Shown: positions 14,924 to 22,519 of the stretch, one piece after another
Layout: each line of letters begins with the position of its first letter
How positions within the stretch are numbered: position 1 is the stretch's first letter
Source: Saccharofermentans sp.
Lineage (GTDB): Bacteria > Bacillota_A > Clostridia > Saccharofermentanales > Saccharofermentanaceae
Length of the DNA stretch: 26,344 nucleotides
Reading direction: 5' to 3'
Assembly (NCBI GenBank): GCA_024695565.1
Contig: JAILHX010000011.1
Span: 1-26,344 of the forward strand
Made by a program: the position numbers and the translations under genes
Notes under the pieces: model-generated
The model's database searches: none
Told to the model about the DNA's origin: nothing
The model's input: the letters and a program-made list of their open reading frames with translations, nothing else

Positions 14924-15445
14924 GTGGAGAAGAAAAAGATCTTCAGTCCGGCAATGCTGATGCTGATATTTACTGTCGCAGGCGTGATCGGCTTTATCTA
15001 CGAAGAGATCTGCGTCTACATCAACGACGGCGTTTTTGCCAAGCGCGGCACGACGTTCGGACCCTGGATCCCGATCTATGGATTCGGCGCGCTTCTCATA
15101 TTCTTCCTGACCATCAGTTTCCGCAGAAAGCCGTTGCTCGTGTTCATAATAAGCTCTGTCTCCTGCGGTCTTTTAGAGCTTATCACCGGTTTTGTCCTCG
15201 ACAAGTTCTTCCACTTAAGGCTCTGGGACTATTCGCTCGTCATGCTCAACTGGGGGAACCTGAACGGTTACATCTGTGTGAGATCGGTCCTTACGTGGGG
15301 CATCTTCGCACTTCTCCTGATCTACGCCATACTGCCGCTAATAGAGAAGTTCAAAAAGAAACTTCCAAAGGTGTTCAACATAGTATCGATCGCCTTGTTC
15401 TCGCTTTTCGCGCTCGACATAGTACTGAGCCTTACGATAAAATAA
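14924..15445 (+). CDS. CmpB-type small multi-pass membrane protein (copy 1)
   Basis: 173 residues from the GTG at 14924, chosen for AAGGAG six bases upstream. An in-frame GTG at 14861 (overlapping the acyltransferase stop) and an ATG at 14894 would add 21 or 11 residues but lack good ribosome sites. Four or five membrane helices are seen, with the conserved block GFIYEEICVY then RGTTFGPWIPIYGFGALLI. This matches the family usually called putative ABC transporter permease (ABC_trans_CmpB, PF06541), a name with little functional support. The downstream gene is a close paralog with the same blocks. The context suggests a membrane-lipid role. Confidence 0.75.
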   Translation: MEKKKIFSPAMLMLIFTVAGVIGFIYEEICVYINDGVFAKRGTTFGPWIPIYGFGALLIFFLTISFRRKPLLVFIISSVSCGLLELITGFVLDKFFHLRLWDYSLVMLNWGNLNGYICVRSVLTWGIFALLLIYAILPLIEKFKKKLPKVFNIVSIALFSLFALDIVLSLTIK

Positions 15446-15474
15446 GCGGAAATTTCCCGGGGGGAGGATTAAAG

Positions 15475-16020
15475 TTGACCAAAGAACCGTTCAAACCAAA
15501 GATCCCGATGCTGATGCTCGTGTTCGCATTTGGCGGCATCTTCGGCTTCATCTACGAAGAGATCTTCTACCGTTTTGACCTTGGCGAATGGGTCAAGCGC
15601 GGCACGACGTTCGGTCCGTGGATCCCGATCTACGGCTTCGGCGCGCTGATGATCCTGGGCCTCACATATAAGGTCCGCAAGAATCCTTTCCTGGTATTTC
15701 TCATCGCCACCATGGTATCCGGCGTACTCGAACTCGGCACGGGCTACGTGGTGCTCAAAGTCTTCAATACCAGGCTCTGGGACTACAATAACGAGATCTG
15801 GAACTGGGGCAACATCGGCGGCTTCGTGTGCGCGAGATCGGTCCTCTTCTTCGGCGTGTCGGGCATCTTCCTGCAGTTTCTCGTTATGCCTTTTTTCCGC
15901 AGGCTCGAAAAAAAGATGCCCCGCAAAGCGTGGCTTAGTCTGTGCTTCATCCCGGCAGGTCTGTTCATCGCGGATATCGCCATCAGCCTGGCCTTAAGAG
16001 CAGCGGGGATCGTAAAGTAA
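15475..16020 (+). CDS. CmpB-type small multi-pass membrane protein (copy 2)
   Basis: 181 residues from a TTG start at 15475, preceded by GGGGGAGG at good distance. The open frame continues upstream into the previous gene, but that part reads as out-of-frame sequence of copy 1. It shares with copy 1 the blocks GFIYEEI, KRGTTFGPWIPIYGFGAL, RLWDY and NWGN, so it is a tandem duplication. Both copies have non-ATG starts. It ends the lipid operon. No T-run terminator follows, only a small CCAAT/ATTGG hairpin near 16038. Confidence 0.78.
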   Translation: MTKEPFKPKIPMLMLVFAFGGIFGFIYEEIFYRFDLGEWVKRGTTFGPWIPIYGFGALMILGLTYKVRKNPFLVFLIATMVSGVLELGTGYVVLKVFNTRLWDYNNEIWNWGNIGGFVCARSVLFFGVSGIFLQFLVMPFFRRLEKKMPRKAWLSLCFIPAGLFIADIAISLALRAAGIVK

Positions 16021-16217
16021 CACGCCGCTGACTTCTCCAATGATAATTGGGTCAAACAGAAAAAATCTTGTACTTGTATCAAAGAAATTTATTAATTAAA
16101 ATTATTTTACAAGCAGTTAATGGATGATACATATCGTTTTGTTAGTATGCTTATATCCAACTTGAGTTTTTGTCTTACAACGCTGCCGGCGTTTTCTTAT
16201 AAACAAGGAGTTCCGTT

Positions 16218-18338
16218 ATGGTTGCTCGCAAAAACTTAAATAATGATCTTAAAGCTGCATTGCTCGTCCTTATTTGTCTGGCAATTAATGTTTTATGCAG
16301 CAAGATCGCCAGCTGGATGGGCATCCCCTTCTATCTTGACTGCATCGGAACTATCGCCGCCGCTATTGTCGGAGGGTTCCTCCCGGGAGTTCTCGTCGCT
16401 TTCTTCACTAACGTTATCAACAGCATTGAGATCGCCAATCTGTCTTCTTCCTACAGTATCTTCAATTCGAACATCTACTACGGCGTCGTAAATGTCCTGA
16501 TCGCCATCTGCGCTGCGGGATTTGCCCAGCGAGGAACTTTGAGAAAGCTCTCGTGGAAGTTCATCATACCCATCCTTTACTTCACGGTCATAGGCGGAGG
16601 CATCGGCTCGCTCATCTCATGGGGTCTTTACGGCAACACATTGGGTGAGGAAGTTGCTTCTTCGCTCGCAAACAGGATCTATGACAACGTTGTAAGCAAT
16701 GCGTTCTTCGCCCAGCTCTATGCAGGCATGATCGTTGATTTCCCTGATAAGATCATCAGCACGATCGTTGCATTCCTGATCTACATTGGTTATCCCAAAG
16801 AGATCAGGCCGAGGCGCAATGAGCTGGATGTTTCCGTAGTAGGCAGGAAGGGATTGTCTCTGAGCGGCAAGATCTCACTGTCGGTAACGCTCATTTTTAC
16901 GGCTGCGGCAGCCGTTGTATCCTTCGTAAGTTTCAGCCAGTTCAAAGAAGTCATGATCGAGCAGGAGACGATCTACGCGCAGGACGTCGCATCCTTTGCA
17001 GCGACACTCGTGGATGCCAACCACGTAAATGACTATCTGTTCTACAAAGACAGCTTCGAAGGCTATTACATGACCAAGAAGTATCTGGGTCACGTTTATA
17101 ACAGTTCCGACAAGATCCAGTATCTGTATGTATATCAGATGCAGCCTGACGGATGCCATGTCGTATTTGATATAGATACACCTGACGTGCCCGGATCAGA
17201 GACGGGTGAAGTCCTGCCGTTTGAAGAAGGTTTCGACGGCAAGATCGACGACCTCCTCGCCGGCAATCCGATCGATCCGATCATCACAGACGACTCTTTC
17301 GGCTGGCTCTTATCAGCTTATGTTCCTATCTACGACGACAACGGCAAGTGCCAGGCATATGTATGCGTAGACGTCTCGATGCCTAACATCGCCGAAGTCG
17401 AGCTCGAATTCACGTTCAAGATAACGTCGCTCCTGCTGGGCTTCTTCCTTACGGTCCTTACGATCTGCGTTTATCTTGCAAAGCGGTTTATCGTTAACCC
17501 TGTCAACAAGCTCGCGAAGATCACATATGACTTTGCATATACCAACAACGAGGCGCGCGAAGAGACCCTGGCGAGCATCAAGGAGCTCGAGATCAAGACG
17601 GGCGATGAGATCGAGAGTCTTTATCAGGCGCTCGCGAAAACGACCCGCGACACAGTCGATTACATCAGCGAATCCCAGAGGAAGAACGAAGCCATCGCTA
17701 CATTCCAGAGTGGCATGATCAACGTCATGGCAGACCTCGTTGAGAGCCGTGACAAGTCAACGGGAACACACATCAAGAACACGGCGGCTTACGTGGAGAT
17801 CATATGCGACCAGCTGATCGAAGAAGGTCTTTATCCTGACGTGGTCAATGAGGCTTACAAGAACAACGTTGTGGCATCTGCGCCAATGCATGATATCGGT
17901 AAGATCAAGGTCTCTGACACGATCCTTAACAAGCCCGGCAAGTTCACTGACGAAGAATATGAGATCATGAAGACGCACGCCGAGGAAGGCGCGAAGATCA
18001 TCGCTTCGGTCAAGAGATCAGTCGAGCACAAAGAGCTGAATGAGAACTATCTCGGCGAGGCCGAGAACATGGCTCACTACCACCATGAAAAGTGGAACGG
18101 CCAGGGTTATCCGTGCGGTCTTAAGGGCGAGGAGATCCCGCTGTCGGCGAGGATCATGGCCGTGGCCGATGTTTTCGACGCCCTGGTATCAAAGCGTGTA
18201 TATAAGCCGGGCATGCCTTTCGAACAGGCTATCGGCATTATCAAAAAGGACTCCGGTTCACACTTCGACCCTGTCGTCGCTGAAGCATTCCTGCATGCTG
18301 AGGATAAGGTAAGAAAAGTCACCGAAGCGATCCACTGA
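16218..18338 (+). CDS. Membrane HD-GYP phosphodiesterase with ECF-S-like sensor
   Basis: 706 residues. Residues 10-195 are a multi-helix membrane module whose GIPFYLDCIGTIAAAIVGGF stretch recalls substrate-binding subunits of ECF importers or MASE-type sensors. A helix at about 216-240 starts an extracellular sensor region (240-400), followed by a helix at about 402-424, a HAMP-like linker and coiled coil to about 495, and the HD-GYP domain. Catalytic residues are intact: HD at 558-559 in MHDIGK, HYHHEKWNGQGYP with GYP at 630-632, and the AVADVFDALVS block. It should hydrolyse c-di-GMP on a signal sensed outside or in the membrane. AAGGAG precedes the ATG. A small AACGC/GCGTT hairpin with a T-rich tail (16179-16197) lies just ahead of the ribosome site. 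Confidence 0.87.
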   Translation: MVARKNLNNDLKAALLVLICLAINVLCSKIASWMGIPFYLDCIGTIAAAIVGGFLPGVLVAFFTNVINSIEIANLSSSYSIFNSNIYYGVVNVLIAICAAGFAQRGTLRKLSWKFIIPILYFTVIGGGIGSLISWGLYGNTLGEEVASSLANRIYDNVVSNAFFAQLYAGMIVDFPDKIISTIVAFLIYIGYPKEIRPRRNELDVSVVGRKGLSLSGKISLSVTLIFTAAAAVVSFVSFSQFKEVMIEQETIYAQDVASFAATLVDANHVNDYLFYKDSFEGYYMTKKYLGHVYNSSDKIQYLYVYQMQPDGCHVVFDIDTPDVPGSETGEVLPFEEGFDGKIDDLLAGNPIDPIITDDSFGWLLSAYVPIYDDNGKCQAYVCVDVSMPNIAEVELEFTFKITSLLLGFFLTVLTICVYLAKRFIVNPVNKLAKITYDFAYTNNEAREETLASIKELEIKTGDEIESLYQALAKTTRDTVDYISESQRKNEAIATFQSGMINVMADLVESRDKSTGTHIKNTAAYVEIICDQLIEEGLYPDVVNEAYKNNVVASAPMHDIGKIKVSDTILNKPGKFTDEEYEIMKTHAEEGAKIIASVKRSVEHKELNENYLGEAENMAHYHHEKWNGQGYPCGLKGEEIPLSARIMAVADVFDALVSKRVYKPGMPFEQAIGIIKKDSGSHFDPVVAEAFLHAEDKVRKVTEAIH

Positions 18339-18388
18339 TCCTCCTGATCCTAAACCGCAAGAACTTTAATATCCACTGTCAAAAATAT

Positions 18389-18417
18389 ATGACGGCTCCG
18401 CTCCAATGTGCTATTCT
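18389..18417 (+). promoter_or_regulatory. Promoter of the solute-binding protein gene
   Basis: ATGACG (18389-18394), a 17-base spacer ending in TGC, and TATTCT (18412-18417). Four of six bases match in each box, plus the extended -10 TG. The predicted leader is about 46 bases. Confidence 0.45.
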
Positions 18418-18469
18418 TTGCATGGACGGCATTTCCAACGTGCTGTCTATGGGGAGAAAGGAGTTGGAT

Positions 18470-20878
18470 ATGAATAATTTACTACGCAAGACGGTAACGA
18501 CCGTGCTTGCGCTGTCGATGTTGCTTTCGATAGGCGCATGCACAAAGAGAAAAACAGCCAGCCACGGCGGCAGGCTGATCGAAGAAGACTCACCATGGTT
18601 CAACGACAAAACGATCGAAGTTGACAGCGGTGCCGACAAAGACAGGAAGACGGATTACATCTATTCCATGCTTTGCGGTATCGATGACAAGTACATGGTC
18701 GTCTACACACAGGGAAACTATGAGACGCCCAAAGACTTCGACTGGGAGACACAGTCTTACAGCGAGCTCATGATCGCCAATATCTCATTGATCGACAAAG
18801 CAACGGGCGAAGTCGCAAAGGTCATCAACGCGATGGATTACATCGGTGAGGAAGACTATCCCGACAGCGTTATTTACAACGACGGCATCATCACTCTCAC
18901 GATCAGCGGCTGGGATCCTAATACCTACGAGTCGATCTACAAAGAGTGCGACATCGATCCCGAGACCGGAGACGTCCTCGATACCAGAGCCAAGGACCAG
19001 AACGACCAGGTCACCGGCATCTACAAGTGCGGAGACTACGTTATCAAGGTTTCAGCTCACTGGACCGAGGATCAGCCCGATCTGTATCTCAATCTGATAA
19101 GTCCGGACGGAAACGAGAATAAGATCAAGGTCGACACAGGCAAGGACTATGCCTACAGCATCGATAATGTTATCCCTTTAGATGAGACTACAGCGCTTGT
19201 CCCCGTAAGCATATCATCAGGATATACATTCTTCGAACTGAATCTTACAACAGGCGAACTTACCAAGGCAGAGTCCGGTAAATACGACTGGATCGACACG
19301 GTCAGCGTTTACACACTGTTTGTCGGCTCAGACGGAAACGTCTATTCCACCAAGCCTTCCGGCATCTGCAAGCTGGACTTCGAGAATAAGACCATTGAAG
19401 AAGTCTTCAATTTCAGCTGGTGTTCCGTAAGCAGAAACACTCTCGTCAATCTCAGGATCGCCGACATCTCGGAAGACACATTCATCCTCTACGGAGAGAT
19501 CTATCCGAACACCCCTTATACACAGTTCAGCGACTGGAACAACACCAAGTTCGTGATCAGCACATTTACAAAAGCAGACACGAATCCTCACGCAGGCAAG
19601 AGAGTTTTGGAGCTTTACACTGCCTATGGGTATACCGACGACGTCATGAGCGAAGCGATCGCAACGTATAACGATACGAACGACAAGTACTTCATCGAGG
19701 TCACAGACCGCTACACTTCAGGCACCAATTACGACTACAGCAGCATGAGCAGCGACGATGAGGTCACTCAGGCCGATAACGAATACTACGCTGACATGAC
19801 CAATCAGCTCGCCATGGACATCATGAACGGCGACGGTCCTGACATGTTCCTTGACGTAAGCCACTTGGACCAGCTCAACAACGGCGACTATCTTACTGAC
19901 CTGTCACCTTACATCGGCAATCTCGATTCTAATAAGTACTTCACCAACATCGTTGACCTCGCCAGAGTTGACGGCAAGCTCTACAATTTCCCCGTCTGCT
20001 TCGGCATCAACGGAATCCACACGGACGGCTCTTATGCCGGTTCAACGGGCGTCGGATTCACACCTGACGAGTATCTCGATTTTGTAAACGGGCCTCTCAA
20101 CGGCACTGACGTTATCACCAACGGCCAGGCTTACTACTTCACTACTCTCTTCAACGCGATGAGAGGTGAGTTCTTCAAGAACGGCAAAGCAGACTTCTCC
20201 GGTCCCGAATTTGCAGCACTCGCAGAGTACGTTAAGGATAATGTTCCCGAGAGCGCGAAAACATGGGAAGAAGCTGACGAGGGCTACATCGTCTACAGTT
20301 CTGACATGTTCGAAGAACTCAAGACCGCCATGTATACGACAAGCTACGGCTTCTCTGATTATTTCATGGCGCTTGAGCAGCTCGAAGAAGGCAACTCCAT
20401 CCTGGGCATCCCGACCGCAGACGGCCGCGGTCCCATGGCAGTTCCTTACACTTCGATCGCCGTATCCTCTTCCGCATATGACATCGACGCATGCGGCGAC
20501 TTCGTAAAGCTCCTCATCACGGATGAGTACCAGAGCAAGTATGCCGAGCTGGGCAACTTCGTTCTGAACCGCGAAGCATTCAGGGAATCAGGCGAGAATG
20601 CAGTCGAATACTTCAACTCCATCAACATCTCATATCAGATGTTCGGCGGTTACTATCCGGACGGCGTCCCCTCCAACAGAGTCAAGTACACGACCGAGCA
20701 CATCGATATCCTCGAGGAAACCATTCTCGGCTGCTCTTCAATGTGGGCAGAAGATGCCGAGATCAACAAGGTCCTTGTAGAAGAGATGCCTTCTTATTTC
20801 TCGGGCCAGAAGAGCCTTGATGAAGTCGTTGAGATCGTAGAGGACAGAGTCCAGAAGATACTTGATGAACGAGGATAA
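18470..20878 (+). CDS. Large extracellular solute-binding lipoprotein
   Basis: 802 residues from the ATG at 18470, chosen for AAAGGAG six bases upstream and because it opens directly with a signal peptide; the lipobox ends at Cys24 (SIGAC). Residues 30-370 look like a beta-rich propeller-type domain with repeated aromatic/Asp-rich strands such as GNVYSTKPSGICKLD. Residues about 376-802 resemble a family 1 ABC solute-binding protein: GKRVLELYTAYGYTDDVMSE opening, a MDIMNGDGPDMFLDVSHLDQ hinge block, and a YTSIAVSSSAYD block near the end. Sugar binding is likely, but no ABC importer genes lie nearby. It is followed by a strong terminator, so it is a single-gene unit. Confidence 0.82.
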   Translation: MNNLLRKTVTTVLALSMLLSIGACTKRKTASHGGRLIEEDSPWFNDKTIEVDSGADKDRKTDYIYSMLCGIDDKYMVVYTQGNYETPKDFDWETQSYSELMIANISLIDKATGEVAKVINAMDYIGEEDYPDSVIYNDGIITLTISGWDPNTYESIYKECDIDPETGDVLDTRAKDQNDQVTGIYKCGDYVIKVSAHWTEDQPDLYLNLISPDGNENKIKVDTGKDYAYSIDNVIPLDETTALVPVSISSGYTFFELNLTTGELTKAESGKYDWIDTVSVYTLFVGSDGNVYSTKPSGICKLDFENKTIEEVFNFSWCSVSRNTLVNLRIADISEDTFILYGEIYPNTPYTQFSDWNNTKFVISTFTKADTNPHAGKRVLELYTAYGYTDDVMSEAIATYNDTNDKYFIEVTDRYTSGTNYDYSSMSSDDEVTQADNEYYADMTNQLAMDIMNGDGPDMFLDVSHLDQLNNGDYLTDLSPYIGNLDSNKYFTNIVDLARVDGKLYNFPVCFGINGIHTDGSYAGSTGVGFTPDEYLDFVNGPLNGTDVITNGQAYYFTTLFNAMRGEFFKNGKADFSGPEFAALAEYVKDNVPESAKTWEEADEGYIVYSSDMFEELKTAMYTTSYGFSDYFMALEQLEEGNSILGIPTADGRGPMAVPYTSIAVSSSAYDIDACGDFVKLLITDEYQSKYAELGNFVLNREAFRESGENAVEYFNSINISYQMFGGYYPDGVPSNRVKYTTEHIDILEETILGCSSMWAEDAEINKVLVEEMPSYFSGQKSLDEVVEIVEDRVQKILDERG

Positions 20879-20903
20879 TTTGTTTATCTGAAAAGCTTTT
20901 TAT

Positions 20904-20939
20904 GGGGCTGTCTGCATTGATTGCAGGCGGTCCTTTTTT
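20904..20939 (+). terminator. Terminator of the solute-binding protein gene
   Basis: A 13-bp stem (20904-20916 with 20922-20934, including wobbles), a 5-base loop and a T-run to 20939. It starts 26 bases past the stop codon. Confidence 0.85.
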
Positions 20940-20982
20940 CGCGTTCCGGTCAGTATCTTTTGTTTCCTGTGATTCGGTGCAG

Positions 20983-21237
20983 CCGACTAAATCTGAATTC
21001 TTGATTTTTAGTCGGTATTATTCTTGCTCTAATGCCAGGCCTGATGCTCTTATGAACCGACTAAAAATGGAATATGAGAACTCCGTCGGTATTTGCATGA
21101 CTTTATCAGTCCTATAACGCTGCATTCGTACCGACTGATTTATGTTTTCTTTGTTTTAGTCGGTATTTCAATGTCTTGATCAAACCTGTGAGACAGCATT
21201 CATGCCGACTGTTTTATGATTTTCGCAGTTTAGTCGG
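20983..21237. repeat. Array D: CCGAC/GTCGG inverted repeats, exact 74-bp period
   Basis: CCGAC starts at 20983, 21057, 21131 and 21205; GTCGG starts at 21011, 21085, 21159 and 21233. Every step is exactly 74 bases, and arm-to-arm distance is 28 in all four units, so each unit is a 33-base dyad followed by a 41-base spacer. Arms extend to CCGACTAAA facing TTTAGTCGG in unit 1 and to CCGACT/AGTCGG in units 3 and 4. TA follows every GTCGG, extended to TATT after units 1-3. The interior of the dyads and the spacers are otherwise poorly conserved. It is not a CRISPR: conserved words are too short and no cas gene is near. Confidence 0.88.
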
Positions 21238-21255
21238 TAACAAAAGCCTCGCACA

Positions 21256-21435
21256 CCTCGTAAAATGCAATTTCTTAAATATGTAGGCATCAATGCACTC
21301 GAAAAGCCTTATTGACTGGCATCATCATACCTACGAATTCGACATTTCCCGATTCTGTAGGTATTCTTCCTGCGAATAAAGTCTCAAATCAGTGTTGATC
21401 TTACCTACAAAAATGCGCTTTTAGATATTTGTAGG
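21256..21435. repeat. Array E: CCTAC/GTAGG inverted repeats, exact 74-bp period
   Basis: GTAGG starts at 21283, 21357 and 21431. Its partner is at 21256 (degenerate, CCTCG), 21330 and 21404 (CCTAC). All steps are 74 bases, and arm distance is 27 in all three units, giving 32-base dyads and 42-base spacers. TATTC follows GTAGG in the last two units, as TATT follows GTCGG in array D. The architecture is that of array D with the middle base of the arm changed on both sides. The first unit begins 51 bases after the start of the last unit of D. Confidence 0.85.
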
Positions 21436-21468
21436 TATTCGCCCTCAAACAAAAAACACCACCTGTGA

Positions 21469-21477
21469 TGTTATAAT
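21469..21477 (+). promoter_or_regulatory. Extended -10 promoter of the esterase operon
   Basis: TGT-TATAAT, 34 bases upstream of the esterase ATG, immediately after array E. No -35 is seen. Confidence 0.55.
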
Positions 21478-21511
21478 TGGTAATCGAGATAAGTTTTAAG
21501 GAGCGGGGCAT

Positions 21512-22483
21512 ATGGAAAAGATCGTATTGTGGCAGGAAGGCGAATATAACTACCCTCTGGCGTTCGGATTCGAGCCCAACATGAGGCCTTACCTGTTAGA
21601 CGACGGCAAGACGCATCCCTGCATCATCGTCCTTCCCGGCGGCGGCTATGCAGTCGTTGTTCCGCCCGAAGGCGAGATCGTCGCCAAGGAATTCAATAAG
21701 CTCGGTTACAACTGTTTTGTCATGACATACACGACCAACCAGCTCATGCGTGAGCCAGTCATGGATCAGGCCATGAACGACCTAGCCAGAGCCATACGTT
21801 ATGTCAGGAAGAACGCTGCTTCTTTCGCCGTCGATCCTGAGAAGGTCTATATCTGCGGGTTCTCCGCTGCAGGCCACGTGTGCGCTTCCGTATGCGATTA
21901 CTGGGATGAATTAGAAGACGGCAATCCGGACTTCAGCGATATCTCATGCCGCCCCGATGCAGCGATCCTGTCTTACCCCGTAATCACTTCGGGCGAATAT
22001 GCCCACAAGGATTCATTCAGGTTCCTTCTGGGCGAAGATATCTACGACCGCGAAGATAGCGAATCCGGGGAGCTTCTCAAACGCTATTCGCTCGAGAAGA
22101 ACGTCAAGGAGACCAACCCGCCGTGCTTTATCTGGCAGACTGAGACTGACGATCTCGTTCCCGTTCAGAACAGCTATCTCTACGCTGCGGCACTGAAGGA
22201 AGCAGGCGTTAAGTACGAGCACGTCACGTTCCCGGCGGGCCCTCACGGACTCTCGGTCCCGAACGAAGACTGGTGCTCTTATAACTGCGGTGAGCCCTAC
22301 ACGCTGGAGCAGAGCTTTGCGCTCGCTGATGCGGTCAGGTCAGGCGCCATCGAAGTCCCCGAAGACGTTGCTCAGGGCCTTCTTAGCTTAAGCGGACCTC
22401 CGGAGGATCTTCCGAAGGCAGAACCGTTCCCTGAGGTCTGCGAATGGCCTAAAATGGCTGACGCGTTCTTAAGGAGCCTGTAA
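21512..22483 (+). CDS. Alpha/beta hydrolase, esterase/lipase-like
   Basis: 323 residues, no signal peptide, so cytoplasmic. An oxyanion-hole motif (LPGGGYAVV) is near residue 42. The nucleophile elbow is CGFSAAGH near 117, where the usual GxSxG has Ala in the last place. The acid is probably the Asp of TDDLVP and the base the His of GPHGL. This pattern matches acetyl-esterase-like enzymes of carbohydrate users; deacetylation of imported xylan or glucan fragments is a guess. AAGGAG lies before the ATG. It heads an operon with two GNAT acetyltransferases (gaps of 36 and 3 bases) under the promoter at 21469-21477. Confidence 0.82.
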   Translation: MEKIVLWQEGEYNYPLAFGFEPNMRPYLLDDGKTHPCIIVLPGGGYAVVVPPEGEIVAKEFNKLGYNCFVMTYTTNQLMREPVMDQAMNDLARAIRYVRKNAASFAVDPEKVYICGFSAAGHVCASVCDYWDELEDGNPDFSDISCRPDAAILSYPVITSGEYAHKDSFRFLLGEDIYDREDSESGELLKRYSLEKNVKETNPPCFIWQTETDDLVPVQNSYLYAAALKEAGVKYEHVTFPAGPHGLSVPNEDWCSYNCGEPYTLEQSFALADAVRSGAIEVPEDVAQGLLSLSGPPEDLPKAEPFPEVCEWPKMADAFLRSL

Positions 22484-22519
22484 GTTCCCGAAAACAATAA
22501 AAACAAATAGGAGCATCTC

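Noticed and set aside
16021..16217. A possible further array ahead of the HD-GYP gene (CTTGTA/TACAAG words)
   Set aside because: Only one imperfect pair is present, with no period; the gap is AT-rich and no repeating unit could be defined.
20902..21117. A 71-codon plus-strand open frame
   Set aside because: It starts in the terminator of the solute-binding protein gene and runs into array D.
20983..21435. A CRISPR array, suggested by the regular period with variable spacers
   Set aside because: Conserved words are only 5-9 bases and occur as separated inverted arms; the dyad interiors vary, the word changes between neighbouring arrays, and no cas gene is present.
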